Source of the DNA: Tridacna crocea
Taxonomy: Eukaryota; Mollusca; Bivalvia; Cardiida; Cardiidae
Reading direction: 5' to 3'
NCBI GenBank assembly: GCA_943736015.1
Contig: OX031058.1
Span: 23,709,001 to 23,773,000 of the forward strand
Length of the DNA: 64,000 nucleotides
Shown here: positions 1 to 15,000 of the stretch, piece after piece
Numbering within the stretch: the stretch's first letter is position 1
Layout: each line of letters begins with the position of its first letter
The notes under the pieces: model-generated
Database searches by the model: none
Told to the model about the DNA's origin: nothing
The model's input: only the letters and a program-made list of their open reading frames with translations
Made by a program: the position numbers and the translations under genes

Positions 1-87
1 AAGGTCTGTCTGGAACCCCTTGACTTTCACTTTTACTCCATGCACGTGAAAAACTCTGGTCATCTGCCTTGGTCTTGGTTGGAACAT
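1..87 (-). CDS. RALGAPA: RALGAPA coding exon 17, cut by the window edge
   Basis: Acceptor ACTTAG before 87. Contains [19 protein letters not shown], matching the SFSRGWSRDQPGQAP region. The downstream boundary is outside the window. Confidence 0.9.
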   Translation of the reverse strand, partial: MFQPRPRQMTRVFHVHGVKVKVKGFQTDL

Positions 88-3000
88 CTAAGTAATCAAC
101 AAACAATTGAATGGAGACGCTCAAGTGTAAATGTTCAATAGCACAAAAAAGAACAACTCAATTTAATTTAAAATGAGTCAGCGAATTAAGCAAAATTGAG
201 GCTGAAATATTTTCAAGATATCGAGCCCTCGACTTTACTGTGATAGAGACAAATGTATAATGATTGTTCCATTTGCAGCAATCCTGTAGAACATTCAAAC
301 TGTTTGTAAATGAAAAAGAAAAAGTTAGATCTATCCAGTTAAAGGCACTGGCAGTAAAATACTTACTGTAACTCAAAGGATGAAATATGTCTACATGTAT
401 AAGTTATTGATCATATATTTCATTTGTATGAAATTAAATCGGAGGGAGGCAAAGCAGAGCATGCATTATAGTAGTATTTACTCTACAAAGACCAGCTAAA
501 ATACTGTGGGGAAACAACTATATATAGGTCAACCATTTAATGATTAAGGGGTCACATATTGCAACATATTGAGTCTGTATGGAATTAATTCCAGCAGTTT
601 TGAACAAAATCTGATTTACAAAGTAGGAGAAACTGTGTGTAGAGAAAACAACATTGGAATACAAAAATATGTTGGTCATCAGCATTCTCTCCTTTTCTGT
701 GAATGTTTCAATTGCCTTCTTTCCAAAACTTATAAAAGCAGAGTAGTTTACAGCATACCTTGGCTTTTGCCCCTTCTCCTTTTCTCTTTCTGCTCACTCA
801 GTCTCTGCAGAGGTAAGTCCAACAAATCGAGGTTATATACTTGTCTTGCCAAGACTCTAGTGAGAGTTTCCATAGTTTTCTGAAAAAGTAAAACATGAGT
901 AATCATAGAATTTTCCACATTAGTTCTTTTTTGTTTGTCTTATGAGCCAATTTTCTGAGCTAGGAAGATGTTATTTGAAACAGGACATTTCATCATATAC
1001 AATCAATCCTAAAATTAGTAAGCTTCACTAGATGCTGTAAAATGTTATCACTTGTTTTCCATATTACTGAAATTATACATGATTTTCACTACAGCACAAT
1101 GTTTCTCCTTCATGCCCCTTGTCTAAGTGTATGACTTGTATGCTTGACTCCCTTGTCTAAATGTATGACTAAGTTTTATATGTAAACCGTTACACCAGGT
1201 ATCCTACCTTTCAACAGTCTTGAGGAAGTTACCTTTTGAAAACAAGAACAATATTGGAAAAGGAGAAAATGCCAGTAACCAGCATTTTCTCCTTTTCTCT
1301 TAATACTTTATAATCTTGAATGCCAACTTCCTCCAATTGAGCCAAAACCGACATAATATCTGCAAATGTATTTCTTGGATAGGCCCCATATTTTGTTGCT
1401 TTTTAATTAATTAATCACTTTTCATCTTGGAAAAAATAAAAAATCGCTACAAACTATTCTAAACAAAACTCTTTCCTGTTTTTCAAATAAAAATTCCTAC
1501 TGATGGTTTTCCACATTTTTTTTTTTTAACTTAAGGGCTGGTGCTTTTTAAGAACATATCATTAATTGGTATTTAAAACCAACATTTTAAAGGGACATCT
1601 GAAAACAGTTGAAAGAGGAAAACTTCTTCAAATTTTAACACAATCAAATTTGATTGAATGTTGCAATTTTATACTGTCTTGTTGAAATCTATTGGCACGA
1701 AATTTTTTTCATGAAGTACTGTGTAAAATATACTTACTGCCCATTCTGTGATAAGCTCTGACCAAGACGTAAGAGATGATAATACATGTAGAAATTGATC
1801 CCATAGCTCAGTGCTGATGTATACATTTAGATTGGCTTTAATCCAGGTCACAATCAATGTCTGAAAACACAAAATGATCTTTAGACTGACTTGCTATTTT
1901 AAATCAAAATACTGTGCATCTTTGTTTAGACCTACAACATAGCATTCAGATGATTTCAATAGACAAGCAATTCAAGGTACAGGACTTTTTCTCAGATTGT
2001 GTTAAAAACAATGGGAAAAACAGCTATTACCTGTTGAAAGGAATGAGTTGTTTCCAAATAGTTTTCAAAAGCTTCGAACATGATTGGTGTTTACTCTTTA
2101 CCAAATGACAAAATTTCAAGCTGGTTCAAATTCAAAGCATTTGCAGAGGACAAAATAAACATTGCTCAAAAAATGAAATTTGTTTTGGTAAGGGTAGAAA
2201 ACATTGCGGGCAAAGGAAAAAATGCTGGTCATCAACATTTTCTCCTTTTCCCATAATATTTTCAAAAGGTTTTTTCGACAAAATAAAAGGGGCTTGAAAA
2301 TTTAAACTTGACCTAGAAGAGTAGAAAACATTATGGGAAAAAGAAAAAAGCTGTTTTAACCTTTTACCACACAATCCCAACTTTTAACGACCAAGAGAAA
2401 GAAGCGTTTTGAAAATACTGTGAGAAAAGGAGAAAATGCTGGTAACCAGCATTTTATCCTTTTCTCACAGTGTTTTCTATCCCTCCCAAACCAAATTTTA
2501 ATTTTTCATTCACTCTTATTTTGTCCTGTGCAAATGCTTTCAATTTGGACTGGTCTAAAATTTTATCATGTGGTAAAGAGTTAACCAGCATTTTTTCCGT
2601 TTCCCACAGTGTTTTCAGAGGCTTCAGAAGGATTGTTTGGTAAATGGTTAAGCAAAGTGTCTAGATCATGGCCATAGCAAACTGAACCAGTAGCTTGATC
2701 TTGGATTTCCAATGCTATGAAAAAGTCTTGAATTACAAAAATCTTCGTCCTTTTTACCAACTGAAAAAGTTTATACCATTTAATCAATAGCCTATGTTTT
2801 TAGCAGAAAGAATAAACAAAAGGATCCCATGTAAGGAAGTTTTTCCTTGATGGACTAAAAGGAAACTGCCTTACATGAAATCTTCAAATTCATTTTTACA
2901 AGTAAAGATGTAAGACTGCTAATTCAATACAATAGATAGAAGTGTGTTAGCTCTGTCAGGAGTGTATGTGATTTAAAACCAGGAGTTTGCTGGTTTCAAT

Positions 3001-6000
3001 CACAAGCTTCCTGAATTTCTCAACAAGGGAAACTGATCACAAAATGACTGAAATAATGTTGAAAGCAATGTAAAATGCCATGTAAAAATTAAATAGCAAA
3101 CCTAATACAAGCTGCACTCTCTCATAATCACCAAGTACCAATAAAACTGTTGCGCAATATCAACAAAATAATACATACTTCCAATCATTCTAACATGTAT
3201 GGCTTAAACACTGACAAATTATTGTATCTCACTAGGGAGAAATTGTTATGTTTGATCCCTCGGCAAGTGTCAAGCTTACTTAAACCAACACTATGGCTCA
3301 ATCTTCTTTAATGTCAGGTGAGATATCGCACAATGAAACAATCTTAAATTTCATAGTCTCAACACTCACCACATTCTCAATAATATACAATGAAAGCAAA
3401 GTCTCTATGTAAGAAGAACCAGTAGTTAAATTTGAATAATCTATACTGTGAAAATAATATATTTGTGAAAAGTCCTTAATGTGTGTTTCTTTACCCTTTC
3501 CCAAAAAGTCCTACACTTTATATACATTGAAGAATGGAGCTCATGAAAATGTTATGAAAAAAAAGGAAAACCCCATTATGTTTACTACCTTTCAAAGATA
3601 AAATCTATCATTTCAAATGTTTTCTGCAAAAGCTTTAATTCGGACAGGTCTAAAAGTTAGTTGTTTGATAGAGACTTCAGAAAATGTGTGGTTGTGTTCT
3701 AAACCAACCTTCATAGAACTGTAAATGTATTTAAGAAATTTAGAGAAGTACTTCTGGTTTCTCACAGGGGTAATTGGAACTGACACATTTTTATCCACTT
3801 TGTCAAAGACATTTTATATATCATTCAACTGAATAACATAACAAACTAATGTTTGCTGAACATTTCAGAATTCTTACCTGTGCATACAGCAACTGAAAAA
3901 TGCTAAAAACATAGCAGCAAATAAGGAAATTTCAATAAACGTAAAACCTTTTGACCAAAATTATAGTAACTGCATACACGTATTTCACCCTAAATTTTTG
4001 TAGATTTTACATATTAAGTATCAAAGGGGAATCAATTGGGAATGATGGAAGATAACTTAATCAAAAATAAATTATTAAATACTTTTCAACCAAATCAAAA
4101 TATTAGCCCTTTACCACACAATCCCGAATTTTAATGACCCTGACGAAGAAATCTTTTGAAAACATTGTGCAAAAGGAGAAAATGCTGTTAACCAGCATTT
4201 TCTCCTTTTTGCACAATGTTTTCTACCACTTCAAAGATCATTTACGCCACTTGAGCAACTTTAATTTTGTCACCTGGAAATGCGTTGAATTCAGTCAAGT
4301 CAAATATTTTATTGTGTTGTAAAGGGTTAGAGGGTTATTATTTTGTTTACCTGGAAGATGGGTTGTGCCAATTTCCCACCCAAACATTTAGATCTGTTCT
4401 CAAAAGGCTGCTGACCTTGAACTCCTGATGTGATGCACAGTAATACTCTCAACATTTGCTCCCTACAGAAAATATTCAACTCTTAACTCATTACCAAAGG
4501 ACACTATGTTAGGCTTGTCGAAATCCAAAGCATTTGCAGACAACAAAATAAAAGTGACTGCAAATTTGAAATTTGTTTGTGAAGGGTACATTGTGGGCAA
4601 AGGAGAAAATGCTGGTTACCAGCATTTTCTCCTTTTCCCACAAGGTTCTGTGAAGGCTTCTTTCTCAGGGGCGTCAAAAGTAGGGATTGTGTGGTAATGG
4701 GTAAACTCTTTACCAAACGACAAAATTTTGGACTTCTCAAAAACTCAAAGCACTAGCAGATGACCAAATAAATGTCACTGAAATTTGGTTTTGGAATGAT
4801 AGGAAACATTGTGGAAAAAGGAGAAAATGCTGGTTACCTGCATTTTCTCCTTTTCCTACAATGTTTTCAAAAGCTTTCTTTCTTGGGGTTATTAAAAGTC
4901 TGGATTATGTGGTAAAGAGTTCACTGTTAACAGATGTTTTTAGACCACACAAGTGCACCACATGGAGATGCCAATGCTGTCCTGCAGTTGCTTGATTTCC
5001 AGTGAAAATTATACTGTTAAAAGAAGGGGAATACTTTGATGGATCTCTGCTCTGTTGAACATGTTCCCCTTTTGATAATTAACAATTTCTCTAAGTCTGT
5101 GGTATATATCTTCAATATTAACAGAGATGTATGTTCAATAAAATGTCAAAGTTTTTAAAAATGTTAAAAAGTTCACAAAATGCCACAGACAAGGACAGGG
5201 CTATGACAAAACCTTTTTTTGAAAACAGTCAAGCCACAGATTTTAACAAATTACAAAAAGACCAAACATTTTAAGGAAAGGATAATACTGTTTTTCAATA
5301 GTGTTTAAAATACTGTGGGAAAAGAAGCAACTTCTTTTCCCTAGCAAATGATTTTCCTTTACTGCATGTTCTCAAAAGCTGTAAATGGCATTTAAAATCA
5401 AAGTAATGAAAGTATTACTATCAGCTGATGGTAGAAATTTGCAAGCAAAGTCCTTTAACAGGGGATCATTTTATCAATGAAACTAATCAACGAATTTTTT
5501 AAGTGGTTTGGAGAGTTTTTGAGTGTTTCTCTTCATTCTAATCTGCTGTGATGACTTAATAAACTGGGCTGTGTCAAAGCTGCAACACAAGGCCTATATC
5601 AAATCAAAAGCATCACCCTCTAAAAATGATTTCTATATACTAAAATTTTAAAAGATCACCAACTTTAATCAGTAAAACAAATCATCATACGTGAAAATAA
5701 TACTTCTTGTGAATTTTATTTTAGAAATGAAGTATTAGACAGGGATATATGGAATTTCATTCTAGAAACACAAACTACATGCTGACTTTCAATTATGAGA
5801 ATTTGTTTGTTCAAATATGCTTATAAGCCTTTTATACCATCTTACCAGGTTTTCTGGTCCATGTTTATTTTCATAACCATGTGTCTGTAAATGTTCAACA
5901 CCCTTTTACATACATCCACCTGCAATGGAATGAACAAGGTAAAAGTAATGTACCGTAATTCCCCCAAGTATTCGGACGGGAAAAAATAATTATTTTTTTT

Positions 6001-9000
6001 GGTGTCCGAAAACTTATTAAATTATTTGGGTGACTGTCCGAAAATTTCGGGAAATCTCTTTCCAACAACAACAACAACATATCCTTTAGTACACATAACA
6101 TATCCTTTAACAGACATCGTACAGTATGTACAACATACAGTAAGGCATATATTTCCCGAAAAGAACTGACATGAGATCGACCTTTATGGATTAATAAAAC
6201 TTACTTGTAAAAAGAGTTCACACAATCACGTATTCGAACGCAAATAGCTACTTTGCTAAACAATCCTAAATCATGGTCGTGATAAGGGTTATACTTGACC
6301 TGACTAAAATTGGTTACGTCACCCATACACGTGCTTGTCTCCATGCCAACATGTCTGTGTACAGGTCGTTACAACTTGCCATCCCGTTATGCATTAAAAG
6401 TGTATTTTATAGCGTTTATCGATAAGATTTACATCTTTAATGCGTCACGGGTATTTGACTAAATATATACAGCCTGTGCAACACATATTAGCACCTGCAT
6501 TCAGTCTACCGCGATCAATCAGATACCAAACAAAGGATTTAAGCTTAAAACATAGATCGATTTACTCTTCTCAGGTACTTACAAATTAACTCTTTACCAC
6601 ACAATCACGACTTTTTAAAAACGATCCTGGGGTAAAACCTTTTGAAAACATTGTTGGAAAAGGAGAAAATGCTGGGATTAATTATTTTCTCCTCTTCCCC
6701 CACTGTTTTCTTCGTTATCCAATCAAAAATCATTTTAGCAAAATGTAATTGTCGTCTGCGAATCCTTCGAATTTTATCTATCCAATGACATTTTCGTTTT
6801 GTCAAGCCTTTGTCGTATGCAAACTCTTTCAGTTTGGAAGAGTCTTTAATCTGTTGTCCGGGAAAGTATTGTGCAGACCTTTGTCGATCTTCTGAACCAT
6901 TTTAATTTGTTGCTTGGGAAAGAGTATAGCGGGTCTTCTTCAACTTTTAAAGCATTTTAATTTGTTGTTTGGTAGAGTACTGCGAGTCTTCTAAACCATC
7001 ATAATTTCGTGTCCGAAAATTTAGGGACAATTATTTTACCAAGTGTCCGAACTTAGGGACAAAAAATAAATTATTTTGGAAAATAATTAATGATGTCCGA
7101 AAATTTAGGGTGTCCGAATACTTAGGGGAATTACGGTAAAATAAAAACTGTGAGCAGCAAGAATCAATCTAAATTCAAAAACTAAGTTAAATATCAAGTT
7201 TACAGAGGTTAGGTTATTCAGTCCATCAACATGTTAGCAATCATCAGTAATGTTTTTGTCAAAGCAGTCTAATTCCAGTTAAAAAATAAAACTACTGATC
7301 CTATCAAAACAGTAAACAGATTTTGTCATAAGTTGACTTATAAGTAAAGACATTGATGGTTTACTAGTTTTAACCATGTGATAATCCAAAAGTTCACAAG
7401 CAGATCACTTTTTCTTTTAACATTAAAATTTTCTAACCAAATTATCCATGATTTTGACTAAGGTCAGCTTTTGTGTATAGATGGGCTATGGTCACTGACT
7501 TTAACAAATTGTTAACTTAATCCTTCGGAACAACTCATCCATAAAACTTACAAAATATAACCTTTTTCATTTTGATGCATACTGTCTTTAATGCACAACT
7601 GACAAATAAGTCCTTATTTTGAAAACATGCGAGTCATTAAATCCTCGAGACACATTTGGCCAATTATCAACTGAAATAATGAAACAATGGGTATTCAGAT
7701 TCACCAATTGCTAATCAGTTCAGATACATGAATTGGCCACTTTATGTGTATGAACAAAAATATTCTGCTTCAGGACAGAGAGAATTCATCTGTAGGGTGT
7801 AACTGAGTGTACACTATGTTCAATGTATTTGTATACTTGTATACCTGCTCCTGTAAGGCCCCATCAGAGTCAGCTGTCAGCAAAAATATGTTTGCAGCAT
7901 TAGTCACACAGATCTGTATCAGCTTTTGCTGGCCTGCCCTTACATCATAATGTGACAAGTCCCCTCCATCTGCAAGGTCTTGTATGGCCCCTAAATAGGA
8001 GGCATTTCTCAACCAGGTCTTTAAATCACCTGAATCTCTGGAAAGCTGAAGCGGCATGGAATTTGGGGCAGACTCCTGTAACCAGTCAGCAATTCATACC
8101 ATAAATATCATAAAGAAATAATAATAAGTGTTTGTTGAATGGCATTAAGACACTGATGTAAAACAAAAATGCCAAAGTAAGCATAACATAGAAGAAAAGG
8201 CTTTAAACACAATATTTAAAAAAAAGAATAATTTCAACCCTGTATTCTTACAGGTTTCAAAGCCAAAAATATAGAAATAAAATAGCAAGCATGTGCCAAT
8301 GGTTTACAACATTCCTTTTTTCACATCGTCTCTCCCAAGTGATGTAAATCTCTTTTTGATTGTCTCACTTTGAGTGCCAAATTCTATTACAATCTTTGAC
8401 ACTTTTCCATCATGCTTAAATATATTGCTAACAGTCCGAAGTCCTCTGCACACTTCACTTCATTTTCCAATATATGACAATGACCTAAAATCTGGCAACA
8501 GCAAATGATGAATAAGGCTATGAGGGTTTTGGACTACTGACAGCATCTGGCAGCTCTGCCATGTTGCAGTAAATATATTATTGTAGCTCCACTGTCAATA
8601 AACTAAATAGCTGACCAATGACTGCTGAGTAATGGAGAAAGTAAGGGTGTTTACAAGAAGGATATCATATGAGACTACATTAAGCTTTGTGGCTATATAC
8701 ATGTCCTTTGGATAAAAGAATTCAGTTCAGAAAGCAAAGCAACAAAAGATTAACATAGCAAACACAATATGCATATATACATATACACAAACTGGGGAAA
8801 AAATGATAATTTGAGAGGATAAAAAAGAAAGATTGGTTGAAAGGCAAAATCATTACAAAAAATTAATACCAAAACAAATAAAAATGCACTTCCATTGAAC
8901 TCCTTCTTTAGAGAAAAACTCAATAGCCTCCCAAAACAAAATTACAGGAGGCAACTGTTCTAGTCAAAAAACTTAAGCAATGTGAACGCTGATCTTTAAA

Positions 9001-12000
9001 TTTTACTATGAATTTCATAAAATTTTTGGTCCACACAGTTTCTCCTTAAACAAGTGCAGCACATGTGAGTGTCAATGCTACCATTGACAGATGACATAAT
9101 AAAACAGAGTAGAAGGAGTTGAATGTCAGATCCCACATACCATAGAATCAGTGGACCCGTCTTCCTCTAAGATATCCGAGAGACTATGGGACAGTTCCAG
9201 AGGAAGCCCCAAAGGGAGCATGGAGTCGCTGGGTTCTAACATAAACACAGGTTTGTTCTCAGTATCATGCTGAACCAAGGAAATAAAGCACATAACAAGG
9301 TTACTTCAGCACAGATAATAAAGGCATTTTTCAGTTGCATCTACAGAATTTTGAACTTCTATTCATGTTTCAAAACAACAACTGTTTTGGAAATGTAATT
9401 CAAAACATGACATATTCAGAATGTTCCATCCAAGTTACATGCACTAAATAATGATTGATTGAATGCTTTCTACACCATTTTCAACATTATTTTCACTCAT
9501 ATTCAACAGTTCACATATTCATGCCTGTCCTGGATTTAAACAGTACTTGACACTTCTCTGAAGCCCCATGAAAAACTCGAGTGCTTCCACTAAGGCTCAA
9601 ACCTCTGAACTCCACGTTACATGTCCTACACTTAATTGCTCAGCCAGGCAGGATCTTTGCATGTACTGAATCAAAATCGTAGGTAATAAAACTGAAAATG
9701 TCAAATGTAGGTTGTTTGTTGTTTTTTTTTTGTGGCTTTCATTATGTGTGCAATACTATGTGGGTTTTGAACCTAGCTTAGAACAGTAAGAAATCTGTAC
9801 ACTGAATAAAAAATCACATGCTACTCAAACATAGAATAATCAACATGCATTTTATTTTCCTTTACAGCAGTGCATTATCTTTGAAACAAAAGTGAATTTT
9901 TGAGTTCATATAGTTTATTGTCCATCATCAATTACAGACAAACAGATATCATTCATAATGAACTTTTGAAATGAATTAAAGTGAAGAGATTTGGTTAGGA
10001 AAAAAAATAACAATCAAAGAAATGTCAAAAGAACATTACGCAGTACTTTCCACAGTTCAAAAATGACCATGGATTAGTCGTGGAAGAAGTAGTATGCAAT
10101 GAAGTTAACCAGTGCTGCAATCATATATAATATGATAAATACAAAATGATGCTTTTGTGGGCATATGAAGCTCCTTTTAACCTTTAATGTGCTGAATTAA
10201 AACAAGAGACATTTTTAAATAGGAAAAACATCTCAAATATTGCTGTACCAAGGTTTTTTCGGCCAGAATATGTTACAAATTAGTGGATAGTGTAGATCTA
10301 AGATCAGATTGCATGTTCTGTGCAGTCTGATCTTGATCTACACTATCTGCAAAAAACAAGTTAAGTTGGTTCCAGCGCTTTAAGGGTTAAAGATTTACCT
10401 TTTATGTAATAACTATATAGTATTATCATTATCAAGCTTATATTCTTGTTTGCACTTAATAAGATAATATCATTAGTTGCATTTCCTTCAGTACATTAAG
10501 AAGTAGAAACAATTTTAATAGATATCATTTCATTAGAAATTTAACCCATTACCACACCAAAAAAATTTAGACTGGTCCAAATTGAAAGCATTTGCAGATG
10601 ACCAAATAAATGTGACTGAAAAATTGAAATTTGTTCTGGGAAGGGTAGAAAACACTGTGGGAAAAGGAGAAAATGCTGGTTTCCAGCATTTTCTCCTTTT
10701 CCCACAGGGTTTTCAAAAGGCTTCTTTCTCAGGGGCGTCAAAAGTAGGGATTGTGTGGTAATGGGTTAAGACCATACTGTAAAATACAAGAAATACAGCA
10801 TAGAGCAACAACTTAAAATGATTTAACTTTCACCATGTATAATTTCAAGATGTGACCGGTACAGCCAAAGGCATTTTATAACAGTCAAATAAATGATCAT
10901 ATATCAACAACTTTAAATCTTGAAGACAAAGTTGTTAAAACTACTGTTGTCTTATGTTCACTGTTCTGGTTCTATCACAAACATGCAAATCTCATACAGG
11001 GAATAGTTTGACATGCAAGTTTGGGTTCTAAACAAAATCAGAGAATTTCAATATAATCTATATACCAAGTCTGATAAAATGTATCATTTTTATTCATAAC
11101 GCAACCAAGGCAGAATCTTACAGTATGTGTTGCAGTTTTTAAATATGTATCTATAACAAGTATGGAAATCATCATTATCCAAATAAGACAAACTGTGACC
11201 CTGCTGAAGACAGTTTCTGAAAAGTAGCAGCTGATTTTAGCAGACAATTGCTCCTTTTCTTTCACTGTTTTGTTTTCCATTTTATTCAAGAAAATTATGT
11301 TTCTTTTTGTCAAATCTTTTGCCTTCATCTCACATACGTGGTATAATGTAAGTATACTTCAAGTGTTATTGAAAGTTCCAATTATGACTCTACTATTAAC
11401 CATGTAATGTGTCAACTGTTTAACTATTACAACAAACTTTTGGACTCCACCAAATTGAAAGCATTTGCAGACCACATGATAAATTTAACTCAAATAATTA
11501 TTTCTATCTTTCGTGGGGTAGAAGACATTGTGATAGCATAGAATGCTAATTACCTTTTCCCAAACATTTCAAAAGCTTTCTTATTAGGATCTTTAAAATT
11601 TAGGATTGAGTAGGAAAGGATTAAACATGGTGTATCAAATACAAACTATTACATCACAACTGAGTCATGACTAACAATGTCATTTTAAATAGGATTCTAT
11701 TTACTAGCAGGAATAGATATAATAATTGGTCCATTACCGTACATATTCCACTTCTAAAACCCCTTCACCAACTTGCGTTTGCAAGCAGAGGAGGTTATAG
11801 GAGAACTTGATAAGTATGAGCACAAGTAGTATTTCCAGCAGCATTATTCATTGAGCTTCCCCAAAAGACACCACTCTTCCTTGAACTGTTTCTACATTGT
11901 TCACTTGCATATGTTACTGGTTAGTCTAGATTATTAGATCTCTTAGTACAGCATATTTTGTTTTACAATTTATGTAATCAAGATCAGACTGCCTTTTACA

Positions 12001-15000
12001 GACATTTTAAATAAAGATCAATCATCACAGAAAGAGTAGTCTGTTCTTTGATCTACACAATCTGCTAATCCAGGTTATTTTGTTCCATAATAAAACTTTG
12101 AAAATGCAAGCCAAAGGTTTATTTTCATGACAAGAAATGTCCCTTTTATTCATTTCATTTAGCACTCTATGGGTCAGTAGTATGTATGGCAATAACCTCA
12201 TTAATTTTTCTTTTAGATACTCTAATATGACACTAATGATAGTACATCTGATTTCCAGGTTTAGTCATTTTCTGAACTGGGTCTATACAGGATGATTTAG
12301 TGGATGGAATAGATCAACCTCAGACTGTAAGAACATTAAGATTTGATCCATTTTCTACACCTTTATACAATTCTATACCATAACCAAAAGGTATCTGCCT
12401 TTGAAGTAAAACCCTGTGTAAGATTACTTGGTATATTTAAAAGAGCAAAGGTTAAAGAGGTTATAAAATCTCAGATAAACTGCTAGATACAATTTTTTCT
12501 ATTTGTTATACATGCATATCATATGAAAAACTTACTTGAAACCAATCTTTATACACAGTTATTACACGTCTAATTGCACCAGCATGTTTGAATGAAAACA
12601 ACAGAGCCTGAAAATAAAGAAGAAATTCTTAGCTTTCAAAAATCCACATTCTGGATACTTCATGGTATTTTCTGGGTGAAGGAAACTCACTGTACATTAT
12701 CTATCTGATGAATTCAATTGAGTATTCACCAGAAAAGCCTTGATGTATCTGCTTTAACTATTAATTTTATTTTGCAACTTGAAATAAACTTTTAATCTTG
12801 TTCGTATTGAAAGCATTAGAATCTGATGAAAAAAAAAGCCTAGCTCAAAGGAATGTTTTTAAAAGGAAGGAAACATGAGAAAAAGCTAGTTACTAGCAAT
12901 CCCTTCTTTTCCCAAGGGTAGTTAAAAAATTGGATTAAGTTGTAAAGGGTTAACTAACTACAGCATCATTACAGCTATTTACATTCATGCATGTGCAATT
13001 GCTCCTAAGCAGGAGCTGTGCATTTTACGAATGTTTTCTGTACAAATAAAACAGTTACATTTTTACGAATGTTTTCTATACAAATAAAACAATCATTCGT
13101 TTAAATCAGTTCTCTGCATCACTTGCTCTCGTAAAATGTGTGCCAAACAGCCACTATGAATATTACACATAAGGTTTATTGATTACATGAAAACACATGA
13201 CTAAATGGTACATTTCTCCTTTCGGAAAATGTTTTTGCAAAGTTGTCTGCTATAAGCCAATAACAATAGATATGCAGTTTGAAAAAATTTGTAATCAAAA
13301 TAGACAATGACAAAGAGACCTAAACAAAATTTACCTGTCTGAAAACTTCATGTACTATGTTGATATTTTCTCTAGTTGAGTATAACACAGCTCTTACAAT
13401 TTCATACTCTGATGTTGTATGTTCTTCATTACTAAAGCTTGAGTTTGGAGAATCTTTATCCATTGCTTGTGAGTTTGTTGATAGAGTACTTGCATTACTG
13501 CCTGGCCCAGTGTCCTGGTTCTCTTCTTTGTGTTCACGTTCATCTTTAGAAGATTTGCCTGTCTCATCCTCTGCCTCTGTTAAAGCTGAACATGATATTC
13601 CTCTGTAATGAATAAAATGGGATAACTTGTAAGGACAGATACAAGGTGACTGGTAGTTGTGGTTCTATGCAACAGCTTTACTGAAAATTCTTGAAAAATC
13701 AGCTGAGTCAAAATTTAAAACCTAACCAATATAAAAAAAAACAGTGATAACTCTTAAAGCAAAACATACTCAAAGCTCAGTCTAATATTCTTGATCATAA
13801 AAATTTTGAAATCTACTTCATATGAAAGCCTATTTGTTCATATCTAGAACAAAGCAAATACCTCAGGTCTAAGGTCAATCTGCATGTAATGTGCAGTTCG
13901 AACTGATATATTATGCAGTCATCAAAAGCTAGTTGTTGCCTATGGCAGTGAAAGACTAGATTTAGTCAAACAATTCAATATGTAGACCTTCAATTTACTG
14001 ACTTCTGCTCTAAAAATTTGATTGTTTTAGGGTAAAGGACTAATTTTTGCAATCCCTACATATGTGCAACTGTATTGTGTTCTAATCTTCTCCAGCTCTT
14101 CACCCTTTTAAATTCATAATACACTGACCAAAATATCTGATATGTTATTTAATGCCATGGAGGTTGGTTCCTTTTTGTGTTTATTCAGTTGGCATTTACA
14201 CGTAAGTCTAGCTTTAACCATAGAAATGAAGACTAGGGCAAATAGCTGACTAAAACTCAACAAAAATCCCTCAAGGAATAAAGAAGATATGGAGCAGACA
14301 TGGTATTCAAGGCTCAATCTCATAACTTTCAACTTTAACCTTGCCCTTGAGTCTGCATAATTGAATCATGGGTTCTGCACATTATTTCACTGTGATGAAC
14401 ATCTTGCTAAATGTTTAATGAAAATCTTCACAAGCATAAAGGAGATGAGCACACAAAATTCAAGGCTATATCCATTGGCCTTCACTCATTTCCACACAAT
14501 CCCGCATTTTAAAGACCTTGAATAAGAAGCCTTTTGAAAACATTGTGGGAAAAGGAGAAAATGCTGGAAACCAGCATTTTCTCCTGTTCCCACAATGTTT
14601 TCTACTCTTCCCAAAACAAGTTTCATTTTTTGACCCACATTTGTTTATTGTCTGCCCATGCTTTGAATTTGGACCAGTCTTAAAGATTGTCATTTCATAA
14701 AGAGATAAATATGTCCCTGACCTTGAGTCTGCATATAGTTTTCCACACAGTCTCACTGAGATGAAAATTTGATCAGTTTGATGAAAATCTTTCAAAGGGT
14801 GCAGAAGACATGGGGTGGACAGGAAAGTTTTACTGATGGAATGACAGACAGACAGACAAAGGCAATTCCTATAATCTCCTCTCCTCTTTCCAACAGGGGA
14901 TTAATTGAGTTTAAACTTTATTTGTTTGGATCATGCTTTATATCTTTTCAAACTGTATTTCTGTCAATCATAATAATCCCACATACCATAGAATCAGTAG

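Larger units (their letters stand above)
9270..12535. other. RALGAPA intron 10
   Basis: Apart from the two TTAA-family copies, holds several short pieces reading TCTGATCTTGATCTACACTA or similar (10295-10345, 11985-12070), a dispersed word also seen at 13880, 15850 and 29745. No coding. Confidence 0.4.

Noticed and set aside
569..883. 104-codon plus-strand open frame
   Set aside because: Antisense shadow of RALGAPA exon 16.
3873..3899. Possible 15 bp micro-exon (CAG-TTGCTGTATGCACAG-GTAAGA) on the minus strand
   Set aside because: Exons 13 and 14 join in phase with a conserved tryptophan without it, and it lies outside that interval.
13357..13608. 83-codon plus-strand open frame
   Set aside because: Antisense shadow of RALGAPA exon 9.
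14466..14795. 109-codon minus-strand open frame and many similar frames reading [13 protein letters not shown]
   Set aside because: These are translations of the TTAA-element hairpin and recur at each copy in either orientation; no coding constraint.
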